Below are positions 36,999-44,760 of a DNA stretch of 64,000 bases, one piece after another. The notes beneath the pieces are model-generated. The model had not been told where the DNA came from, did no database searches, and saw only the letters and a list, made by a program, of their open reading frames with translations. The stretch comes from Streptomyces sp. NBC_01707 (GTDB lineage: Bacteria > Actinomycetota > Actinomycetes > Streptomycetales > Streptomycetaceae), in NCBI RefSeq assembly GCF_041438805.1, contig NZ_CP109190.1, forward strand, positions 3,782,001-3,846,000, written 5' to 3'. The first letter of the stretch is position 1; each line of letters starts with the position of its first letter. The translations under genes were made by a program, and so were the position numbers.

Positions 36999-38384
36999 TC
37001 ACACACGACCGGAGTCGTTCCTCTGCTGCCATATCACGCGGGCCGTGCTCACATAGGCGCGCGCGCGGGCCAGGTGGCCTACCGGAGGCGGACAATCCGC
37101 CAGACGGTGGTAGAGCGTGATCAATTCATTGACGACGACCCTTCCCTCCGGCGTGAGCGCGCCGGAGCCGGCGAGGACCGGCAGAACCGCACCGGTCTGT
37201 TCCCGGCTGCGTGTGTGTTCGGTCCAGGCGAGGTCGCGCAGCCCGGCGCTCTGCGCGCCGAGCGCACACCGCTGCCAGAAGTCTGCGAGCGCGAGATGGG
37301 CGTACGCGCCCTGGAACAGCCCGTCGAAGGGCCGGGGGTCGGGTCGCCAGGGCGCGAAGTGACGCGGGGTCGAGTCCTCACGGTGCAGCGGAACCAGCGC
37401 GGCGAGCGCGGCCAGTTTGGTGTGCTGAAGTTCGTGCACGAGCGTCGAGGCCAGCAGGGCCGGGGAGACCGGCCTGCTGCTCAGGACGGCGCCGAACGCC
37501 TCGCGGCGGGTGCCGCTGCAGTGGGCGGGCCCGTCACCGGCACCGCCGGATCCGGGCGGCGGCGTGAGGGGGACCAGACATCGCAGCAGGGCGGCCGCCT
37601 CGGCGAGCCGGTGGGCGCCCCCGGTGTGCAGCAGGGGCGTCACGCGCGACCACCACGCCGCCCAGGCGCTCTGTTCCCCGGTGTCCCGCGGGGCGGCGTC
37701 GCCGAGACCGTGACGGCGCTGCCCGCTGCCGGACGTGCGGTAGGGGTCGAGGTCGTCGAGCGGCACGAGGACACCGCCTTCCACCAGGGCCGGAAGTGCG
37801 AGCAGGGGCAGCCAGCGCGGGTCGGCGGACTCGGCCCCGCTGCCGCCGAATCGGACGACGAGGTCCGTCGCGTCCCGCTGTCGTACCGTCAGCCACTCTC
37901 CGTCGAAATGGAGGTCGGCCTCGCCCGGGAGCGTACGCAACGAGCCGAGCGTGGGCAGCGGCAGCGTGGGGGCGACGGCAGTGAGCCGGGTGGTGAAGGG
38001 CAGCGCGGACCGGATGGCCGCCGCCGCGGCGACGGCTCCGAGGTGCGAGAGATCGGCCCCCGGCACCGGCCCGGCCCGTCCGGAGAGCAGACCGTACAGG
38101 CAACCGCGGACCCATGGGCCCACCAGCGGATAGAAGAGCACTGATCGCGCGGCGCCCCGGTCGGCTCGTTCCGCCGCCGCCAGTAGCGTCCAGTGGGTGT
38201 GGAGCCGATCGAGCCGGTCGGCGGGGCAGACGTCCACGGGCGCCTGACCGGCGGCGTCGAGCAGCGCCCGCAGGGAGGCGAGCCTGCGGGTGTGCTGGTC
38301 CCGGACGAGCAGATCGAGTGCCTCGGGCCCTCCTCCGGTCCGGCCCAACTCGCGCAGGAACCGGTCGGGGACGGCGGAGGTCAT
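36999..38384 (-). CDS. HExxH-type peptide-modification protein (FxsB-associated)
   Basis: This 461-aa protein carries HELQH at residues 317-321 (TLVHELQHTKLAALAAL). It is the signature of the HExxH putative peptide-modification family, recently described as 2-oxoglutarate-dependent peptide beta-hydroxylases that act on radical-SAM-made RiPPs. The motif is complete. In many genomes this domain is fused to FxsB; here it is separate. It is coupled to the radical SAM gene by an ATGA overlap, so the two enzymes very likely act on the same precursor. Confidence 0.85.
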   Translation of the reverse strand: MTSAVPDRFLRELGRTGGGPEALDLLVRDQHTRRLASLRALLDAAGQAPVDVCPADRLDRLHTHWTLLAAAERADRGAARSVLFYPLVGPWVRGCLYGLLSGRAGPVPGADLSHLGAVAAAAAIRSALPFTTRLTAVAPTLPLPTLGSLRTLPGEADLHFDGEWLTVRQRDATDLVVRFGGSGAESADPRWLPLLALPALVEGGVLVPLDDLDPYRTSGSGQRRHGLGDAAPRDTGEQSAWAAWWSRVTPLLHTGGAHRLAEAAALLRCLVPLTPPPGSGGAGDGPAHCSGTRREAFGAVLSSRPVSPALLASTLVHELQHTKLAALAALVPLHREDSTPRHFAPWRPDPRPFDGLFQGAYAHLALADFWQRCALGAQSAGLRDLAWTEHTRSREQTGAVLPVLAGSGALTPEGRVVVNELITLYHRLADCPPPVGHLARARAYVSTARVIWQQRNDSGRV

Positions 38385-39613
38385 GCGGGGGCTCCCGCGG
38401 TCGCGTCGGACAGCCCGGCAGCGACATGGCGGATCAGCCGGTCGAGGTCGGCGCAGTAGACGGAGGGGTTGATGAAGCCGTGTCCGGCACGGTACCGGTG
38501 GGCGTAGTGACCGCCGCCGCAGACCGTGAGCAGCGGGCAGGAACGGCATGTGGCGGCCAGCGCATCGGCGCCCGCCTGACGTGCGGCGACCCCCGGGTGA
38601 CGCAGGGCCCGGTCGAAGCTGTGCCGGAAGACGTCGAGTCCGGTGGCGGCTGCCGTGTCGTAGGCCGATTTGAGGGAGTCGACCTGTTCGATCGCCCCGT
38701 CGGTCTCCACGACCACGGCGTTGAGCGGATCGAGGCCGAGGGCCTCGGCCGCGGCCGGCAGCCCGAGCAACAGCGCGAGACATTCCTCGAAGAGCCGTAT
38801 CCGGGTCTCACGTCGTCCGGCCGGCCACCAGCGGTCGAATACGGCGCACAGCCAGTCGCCGTACGGGGTGGGCCGGCCACCGGTCCGTCGCACTCTCGCT
38901 GCCGTGGCGTCCCGCGGCCGGACGCCGGACATTCCGGGGGGTGGCGCGGACCAGTTCCCGTGCGGCAACAACAGGTCCAGGGTGGGCGGGCGGAGGTCGA
39001 GGAGCGAGGCGTACATCTCGACGGGATCGCTCTGCAGGTCGACCACGGTGAGGATGCCTGCGTAGGTCTCGGGATGGTGGTCGGCGAGGAGGCGTGCGCC
39101 CCGCAGAGCGGCGGGCCAGGACGGCCGGCCCGCGTGGTCGACGCGCTGGGTGTTGTGGGCGGGCAGACCTCCGTCGAGGCTGATGCCGACCCGGATGCCG
39201 GCGCCGGCCAGGGTCGCGATGCCGGCGTCGGTGAGCAGCGTCGCATTGGTCTGCACGGTGGTGTGCAGGACGCAACCGTCGGGAAGCCCCTCACGTACCC
39301 GGTCGGTGAAGGCCGCCAGCCGTCCGGCGCCGACCAGCAGGGGTTCGCCGCCGTGCAGTACGAGGGCCACCTCGGTCAGCCGGTGGGTTGCGGCGTGCTC
39401 GGCGATGCGGGACGCGGTGTGCTCCAGGACATCGGCCGGCGCCGCGGCCGGGCGGTCACGCCAGGTCCGGTCCGGCCCCGCGTACAGGTAGCAGTACCGG
39501 CAGGCGAGGTTGCAGCGGCCGTGCATCTTGACGATGAACTGCCCGAAGGGCACCGCGCCGTGGCGTTCGGGCCCGGTGTCGGACGACGCGTGCGTGGTCG
39601 TCTGTCGAGACAC
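38381..39613 (-). CDS. FxsB-family radical SAM/SPASM peptide maturase
   Basis: This 410-aa radical SAM enzyme has the 4Fe-4S motif Cys34-x3-Cys38-x2-Cys41 in RCNLACRYCYLY, then LVLHGGEPLLV (SAM contact). A SPASM-type C-terminal cysteine cluster follows (CRSCPLLTVCGG, later YCADL) for auxiliary clusters. Family members install C-C (cyclophane) cross-links in FxSxx-COOH peptides. The GTG start is chosen because GAGGGGG lies 5-6 nt upstream; the upstream in-frame region to 39706 is non-conserved. The precursor gene lies 198 bp upstream in the same direction. Confidence 0.9.
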   Translation of the reverse strand: MSRQTTTHASSDTGPERHGAVPFGQFIVKMHGRCNLACRYCYLYAGPDRTWRDRPAAAPADVLEHTASRIAEHAATHRLTEVALVLHGGEPLLVGAGRLAAFTDRVREGLPDGCVLHTTVQTNATLLTDAGIATLAGAGIRVGISLDGGLPAHNTQRVDHAGRPSWPAALRGARLLADHHPETYAGILTVVDLQSDPVEMYASLLDLRPPTLDLLLPHGNWSAPPPGMSGVRPRDATAARVRRTGGRPTPYGDWLCAVFDRWWPAGRRETRIRLFEECLALLLGLPAAAEALGLDPLNAVVVETDGAIEQVDSLKSAYDTAAATGLDVFRHSFDRALRHPGVAARQAGADALAATCRSCPLLTVCGGGHYAHRYRAGHGFINPSVYCADLDRLIRHVAAGLSDATAGAPA

Positions 39614-39751
39614 GCCGGCCCCCTCGCTGTGCGACCCACGACACGCTCTGCCGGACGGCCCCCGCCCTCGAGAGGAGTCTCTCTGGCCCGGCTGAACCGC
39701 AAACACCCCCCTGGCGAGGTTGCCCTGTTCGCTGGGGTGGACGGCCGAAAC

Positions 39752-39810
39752 CGGTCGGGTCGCCCTCCCGGCACGGGTCCGTCTCCCTGCCGGGGAGTAC
39801 GGCCCGACCG
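39752..39810 (-). terminator. Nested stem-loop between the peptide gene and its maturase (attenuator candidate)
   Basis: Outer arms CGGTCGGG (39752-39759) and CCCGACCG (39803-39810) enclose an inner hairpin CCCGGCA/TGCCGGG. It begins two bases after the precursor stop codon, where RiPP operons often have a partial terminator that raises precursor over enzyme levels. Confidence 0.55.
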
Positions 39811-39811
39811 T

Positions 39812-40015
39812 TCAAAGGGCGCTCTGGAAACCCCACAGCATCTCCCCCGGCCGTTCGGAACGACCGCGCAGGTCCTCGATCACCGCCTTGAGGACCGGAT
39901 GGTCCACGGTGCGCAGCGTCTCGAGATCGATCTCCAGCAGGTCGGGGAGGACCCCGGTGCCGCGCTCCGGCACCTGTGTCGGGCTTGCCTCGTCCTTACG
40001 TGCGGACACGCTCAT
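39812..40015 (-). CDS. FxSxx-COOH RiPP precursor peptide (FxsA type)
   Basis: This 67-aa peptide ends in GFQSAL, i.e. Phe-x-Ser-x-x-COOH at the extreme C-terminus, the defining feature of FxSxx-COOH proteins. The middle (TGVLPDLLEIDLETLRTVDHPVL, split here as TGVLPDLLEIDLE and TLRTVDHPVL) is the conserved leader-like region. The C-terminal core includes Trp, Phe and Ser near the end, the residues expected to be cross-linked by FxsB. It is too short for most gene callers' comfort but has a GGGAG 5 nt before the ATG. A GTG one codon earlier (40018) is an alternative. Confidence 0.88.
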   Translation of the reverse strand: MSVSARKDEASPTQVPERGTGVLPDLLEIDLETLRTVDHPVLKAVIEDLRGRSERPGEMLWGFQSAL

Positions 40016-40114
40016 CACCGCTCCCGGTTACGTCGTACTCGACTCACTGCCCTGCGCTCGTCCGTGGGCGCAAGGCACCTGGTGTTCCGGTTGCGAACGC
40101 ACGCCTTTGTGCGC

Positions 40115-43100
40115 TCATCGTTCAAGTTCGGCAAGGCGGGCCGCAGTCGCCTCACCCGCCGCGCCACCGCCGTCCGGCATCGTGCGCCACTCCTGGGCAG
40201 CCGCTCGGTAGGCCTCACGTGCCGCTCGGGGCCGATCTGCCTCTTCATACGTCATACCCCGACAGTGGTTGGCCTGAGCACTCAACTCCACTGCTTGTAG
40301 GAACTGTTGCGGATTCTCCCGCTCGGCTGCGGCCGTCCGGGCCGACTCGGCTGCGTCCCGGAACGCCTCGGCCGCCTCGTCCAGCCGCGCCGGCCGGCGC
40401 AGCACGTGGTACGCGTCGACGTGCGACCGGCCGAGTTCCAGCAGACACCGGGCGGCGGTCAGCGGATCGCGCGCTTCCCGGGCCGCGAGCCCGAAGAGAT
40501 GCTCGGCCTCCCGCAGATCGACCCGGTCCTCGGTGGCCCGGTGGCGCAGCATGAGAGCCCGGCCGAGCATGAGCAGCCGGTCCGCCTGGCTGTCGCTGTC
40601 CGAAGGGGTCTCTGTGCGGCAGTCGCGCAGGATGCGCACTGCCGTGCCGATGTACGGCCGCCCGTCGGGCAGTTCGGCACGACGCAGCATGATCTCGCCC
40701 CATTCGGCGAGCAGATCCGCGTGGGCCCGGGAGTCCCTCGGCATCCCGCGGGCGGCCCGGCCGAACCACTCCGCCGCGAGGCCGAGTTCGTCCGCGTCAC
40801 CGGTGTGCTCGTACCGGGCCGCGCTAACCCGGCCCGCTCTGAGCTGCAGCAAGGCGCGCGTGCGCTGGTCGCGTACGGTCGCAAGTGCCTGCTCGACCAG
40901 GGTCGCTGCCTCATCGGGCTCGGTGCCCGAGGCCAGCAGGGCGTCCACCAGGTCCAGCAGGATGCGTGTCTGCGCGCCGCCCATGGTGTGCTCGCCCCCC
41001 TCCCCGGAGAGCACCTTGCGCAGCGACCGGGCCCCCTGTCCCGCGTAGAGCCGGGACTGCTCGGGGTCGGCCGTCGCCCGGGCCAGATGCAGAAGTGTGC
41101 GGCCGTGCGCCAGCGCCAGGCTCATCGGGCGGTTCTCCTGATCGGGCCAGACGTCGGCGAACGCCTCCAGCATGCCCACCGCCCCCTGCAGCAGGGAGCT
41201 GTCGCCGCTGAGCCGCCATTGCGCCTCCATCGCCCGCACCCGCTCCAGGGTGAGCCGCAGCGCCTCGGCGGGGTCTAGCCCGGCCGCCGCACAGGCGATC
41301 GTGTACTCGGCGTCGGCGCGGCGCAGGAGATTCAGCGCCCCGCGCCGGTCGCCGCGCCGCCGCCGGTCGTCGGCCGCGGCGTGCAGCACCTTGGCCAGCA
41401 CGGCCCGCTCGCGTGCCGCCCCGGGCTGCGCGGCGGCGAGTTCCGCGGCGTGCTCGGCCTCGCGCAGCAGCTCACTGCCGCCCTGGACCTCCCACAGCCG
41501 CAGCACGCACCGGGCGTACTCGGCCCAGAGTTCCGGGTCGGCGCCAGGCCGCTCCTCGTGTTCGGTGGCGCCCCGCAGCAGCTGCACGGCGTCGATCAGG
41601 TACTGCACCATGCTGTCCGTGTCGAAATGGCGCAGGAGCGCGCGGGCGCTCTCCACCGCCGTGTGCGTCGTGCGGTCGGTGGCGCCGTGGCCGCGCCGGT
41701 CGCCGTAGAGCGCGAACTGCTCTGGCAAGGGCATGAAACGCTCCAGTACGCGGGCCGCGACCTCGGCGAAGGGGTGAGGGACGCGCGACCCGCTTCCACC
41801 CCTCTCCCCGCTCTCGTCACCCTCTTCGCTCTCCCCGTGCTCGCCGAAGCCGCCGCCGTGCGTGCGCGGCCCGATGTCCGTGACGTACGAGGAGGTGCCC
41901 CTGCCCTCCCCGAGCTGTGCGTACGCCAGCGCGGGAAAGTTCGGCCCGCCCTTGCCGAACCGCTGTTCTATGTACTCCGAGCAGTGCTTGAGCACGAGCA
42001 GTGCCTCATCCCGTCCCAGCGGTCCGAGCAGCGCCTCCTGGACACCGGGTGCGAACTCGTACCACTGCCCCATGCCCGTGACGTCGGCCCTGCTGCGCGA
42101 CAGCAGGCCGCTGAGCAGCACCTCGGCAAGCTCGGAGGGGCCCGAATCGGGCAGCATCGTCCGCTGCACCAGTTGCATCACCGGTAGGTAGAGCGGGGCC
42201 GCGGCGAGATAGACCGCCAGCTGTCCGGCGACCGGGGAGGCCGTCGAACGGAAGCGGCTGACCAACTGGAGCGACGACATCCGGTCGCCCGGACGCGGCG
42301 CGGGGGCCGCGGGCTGGTCTCCCCTGACCCAGCCGACCGCTCCGGAGATGCGACCGGCGCCGGTGCCGGAGAGCAGCCTGGCCCAGGCGGCGAGCGCGCC
42401 CGCCACCGGCGGCAGTACGGGGACGGCGAGGGCGCCGGGACGGGTGGTGGGCACACCGCCGGCCTCCTCGGTGACTTTCAGCACGGCGGCGCCGGAGAGC
42501 CCTTCGCCACGGGAGAGCGCGCCGTAGGTGACCGGCAGTCGGGTGCGGTTCCACATGCGCTGCGGCAGCGGCTGCAGTACGGCGGTCGGGGCCTGCCGGG
42601 CCAGCTGATGCAGCAGTCGGTGGGCCCGCCCGCTGTGCCAGAGCGGTCCGGCGCAGTCACTGACGAGTACGGTGACCCGGCGGCCGGTCGGATCGCTGAG
42701 CCGGTCCGCAGAGTTCAGTGGTGCGGCGGCCGGGTCCGGACTTCGGCTGACCGCGCAGGAGCCGTCGGGCCCGCGGTGCAGATAGCGCACCTGGACATCT
42801 CTGAATGCCCCCAACTGACTGAATACCTGTTGGAGTTCACCGAACATCCGGTCCCAGACGCGCATCGACGACGAGGCGTCCATGACGAACTGCAGGAGTG
42901 CGTCGGCCCGGGAGACACCACGGAACACCGGAATGATCAACCCGCCTGCCCTGGCGCTCAGTTCCGCGGTGGCCGTCTCGTCCAGGACGCGGCGCGTGGG
43001 GGGCGAGGCGGGGCGGTAGCGCTGCAAGGGGCGTAAGGCACGCTGGAGTTCGAGGGGCGCGGGGAGTGCGGGTGCGGCAGGCACGCCGAGGGTGAGGGTG

Positions 43101-43588
43101 GTGGCGGTGCGGCCCGCACGGCCGCGTAAGCCGTCCTCCTCATCGCTGCGCACGCCGTCCTGTGCCGCCGCGTTCGGCAGCGGTACGGGGTACAGGGAGA
43201 TGCGGTGGTCGGTGTCCCCGGGGTCCTCCTGCGCGGCGCCGTCGTCGACCGGTGCGGTGTCCGTGGTGACGCCATGCGCGTTCGCGGGCCGGACGGACGG
43301 CGTGGCCGGCCGTTCGCCGGGCAGCCGACCGTGTGAGGACGCACCGGTGACGCCGCTCTCCTCCTCCCCCTCGGGTGCGTCGGGTCGGCGGGTCCACCGG
43401 GCGAGCCAGAGGGCGTCGCAGAGCTGTTCGGCATCGGGGTCGAGTCCGGCCTCGCGCAGCCGGGCCACGAGTGCGGGCAGCAGATCTCCCGCGTAAGGCT
43501 CCGGCGCCCGCCCTTCCGGCTCCGAGCCAGGCTCCGAACCCGGAAGTGGACCGCCTTCCGGATCATGCCGTGCCGCGGCATGGGGCAT
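40115..43588 (-). CDS. SAV_2336-type protein with vWA domain and TPR-like C-terminus
   Basis: This 1157-aa soluble protein has an N-terminal helical segment (about 30-70), the SAV_2336-related region, then a low-complexity linker. A von Willebrand A domain (about 215-400) carries an intact MIDAS start D237-A-S239-S-S241 (FVMDASSSM) and a later VLVSDCAGPLW strand. A middle helical domain follows, and TPR-like helices run from about 640 to the end. vWA proteins next to MoxR ATPases act as metal-dependent adaptors that hand substrates to the ATPase. GAGG lies 8-9 nt before the ATG, and only 7 bp separate it from the MoxR stop. Confidence 0.83.
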   Translation of the reverse strand: MPHAAARHDPEGGPLPGSEPGSEPEGRAPEPYAGDLLPALVARLREAGLDPDAEQLCDALWLARWTRRPDAPEGEEESGVTGASSHGRLPGERPATPSVRPANAHGVTTDTAPVDDGAAQEDPGDTDHRISLYPVPLPNAAAQDGVRSDEEDGLRGRAGRTATTLTLGVPAAPALPAPLELQRALRPLQRYRPASPPTRRVLDETATAELSARAGGLIIPVFRGVSRADALLQFVMDASSSMRVWDRMFGELQQVFSQLGAFRDVQVRYLHRGPDGSCAVSRSPDPAAAPLNSADRLSDPTGRRVTVLVSDCAGPLWHSGRAHRLLHQLARQAPTAVLQPLPQRMWNRTRLPVTYGALSRGEGLSGAAVLKVTEEAGGVPTTRPGALAVPVLPPVAGALAAWARLLSGTGAGRISGAVGWVRGDQPAAPAPRPGDRMSSLQLVSRFRSTASPVAGQLAVYLAAAPLYLPVMQLVQRTMLPDSGPSELAEVLLSGLLSRSRADVTGMGQWYEFAPGVQEALLGPLGRDEALLVLKHCSEYIEQRFGKGGPNFPALAYAQLGEGRGTSSYVTDIGPRTHGGGFGEHGESEEGDESGERGGSGSRVPHPFAEVAARVLERFMPLPEQFALYGDRRGHGATDRTTHTAVESARALLRHFDTDSMVQYLIDAVQLLRGATEHEERPGADPELWAEYARCVLRLWEVQGGSELLREAEHAAELAAAQPGAARERAVLAKVLHAAADDRRRRGDRRGALNLLRRADAEYTIACAAAGLDPAEALRLTLERVRAMEAQWRLSGDSSLLQGAVGMLEAFADVWPDQENRPMSLALAHGRTLLHLARATADPEQSRLYAGQGARSLRKVLSGEGGEHTMGGAQTRILLDLVDALLASGTEPDEAATLVEQALATVRDQRTRALLQLRAGRVSAARYEHTGDADELGLAAEWFGRAARGMPRDSRAHADLLAEWGEIMLRRAELPDGRPYIGTAVRILRDCRTETPSDSDSQADRLLMLGRALMLRHRATEDRVDLREAEHLFGLAAREARDPLTAARCLLELGRSHVDAYHVLRRPARLDEAAEAFRDAAESARTAAAERENPQQFLQAVELSAQANHCRGMTYEEADRPRAAREAYRAAAQEWRTMPDGGGAAGEATAARLAELER

Positions 43589-43595
43589 CAGCTCA

Positions 43596-44642
43596 TCACC
43601 TCGGCCGGTCGAGTCGCTGGATCAGCAGGTCGGCGAGCCGGTCCCGGCCGGCCGGGGCAGCGGCGTCGGTGAGGTAGATCGCGTTCAACAACTGGTCGGT
43701 GGCGAGGAGTTCGCTGCGTGACCGTTCCAGGAAGTGGGCGATGAGATCATCCCCGGAACGCGCCGCCTCGTCGCCGAGATGGGCGCGGACGAAGGTGGCC
43801 AGCCGCTGGTGGTCGGGGCGCCCCAGCTCCAGGTGGATGCAGCGGCGCATCAGTGGGGCCGGGAAGTCGCGTTCGCCGTTGCTGGTGAGCACGACGAACG
43901 GGAAGGCCGCGCACTGCACCCGGCCGTCCTTGACCGTCACTCTGGTGCCGTCGTCGGTCAGCACCTCGGCCTCCCCGTCAGGCAGCCGGTCGGCGATCCG
44001 CTCCAGTTCGGGGATGCCGAACTCGCCCTCCTCCAGCACGTTCAGGAGGTCGTTCGGCAGGTCGATGTCGCTCTTGTCGAGCTCGTCGATGAGCAGCACA
44101 CGGGGCCGGTCGGAGGGCAGCAGTGCGGTGCCGAGGGGGCCGAGGCGGATATAACTGCCGACGTTGTCCGCCGCGTCGGCTCCGGGCCTTCCGGTAGCGG
44201 CGCTGTGCGCGGCGATCTGCACGTCCTGCAGCCTGGCGATCGCGTCGTAGTGGTAGAGGCCGTCAAGGAGGGTGGAGCGGCTGACGATGGGCCAGCGCAG
44301 GACCCGGCCGAGCCCGAGTTCATGGGCGACGGAGTGCGCCAGCGTGCTCTTTCCGGCACCGGGGCTGCCGGTGACCAGCAGCGGACGACGCAGATAGAGC
44401 GCGGCGTTGATCATTTCGAGCTCCTCGGCGCCGGGCCGGTGGAGTTCGGCGAGGTGCCGGTGGCCGCCGAGCCGTCGGGTGGCCGAGCCGTCGGTGAGCG
44501 CACCGTCATCGTCCGCGTCGTCGGAGTCCGGGGCGCCGCGGCCCGCGAAGTCACGCCACGGGGGCGGGGGCGGCAGCTGTTCGATACCCCCGTGCGGTTC
44601 GCCGGCCCCTCGGTAGATGAGCCACTCGCTCGGTTCATTCAT
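43596..44642 (-). CDS. MoxR-family AAA+ ATPase
   Basis: This 348-aa AAA+ protein has Walker A TGSPGAGKST (residues 91-100), Walker B VLLIDELDKSDID (186-187 acidic pair), sensor 1 FVVLTSNGERDFP and an arginine-finger region (PLMRRCIHLEL). It has an unusual 60-residue Pro/Asp-rich N-terminal extension. MoxR proteins remodel or activate client complexes together with vWA partners, as with the gene directly downstream. It is transcribed with the protease and Trypco1 genes upstream (118-bp gap). Confidence 0.92.
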   Translation of the reverse strand: MNEPSEWLIYRGAGEPHGGIEQLPPPPPWRDFAGRGAPDSDDADDDGALTDGSATRRLGGHRHLAELHRPGAEELEMINAALYLRRPLLVTGSPGAGKSTLAHSVAHELGLGRVLRWPIVSRSTLLDGLYHYDAIARLQDVQIAAHSAATGRPGADAADNVGSYIRLGPLGTALLPSDRPRVLLIDELDKSDIDLPNDLLNVLEEGEFGIPELERIADRLPDGEAEVLTDDGTRVTVKDGRVQCAAFPFVVLTSNGERDFPAPLMRRCIHLELGRPDHQRLATFVRAHLGDEAARSGDDLIAHFLERSRSELLATDQLLNAIYLTDAAAPAGRDRLADLLIQRLDRPR

Positions 44643-44760
44643 AGCGTGTTCCTCGTCGTCACTCGTCCGCCAAGGCGTCTTTGAGGGGCAGCAGCCGTCG
44701 ACCGTGCCTCACGGTAGCGATCCGGGCACTCCCCCGTAAGGGGCGCACCGGCGCGCCCGT

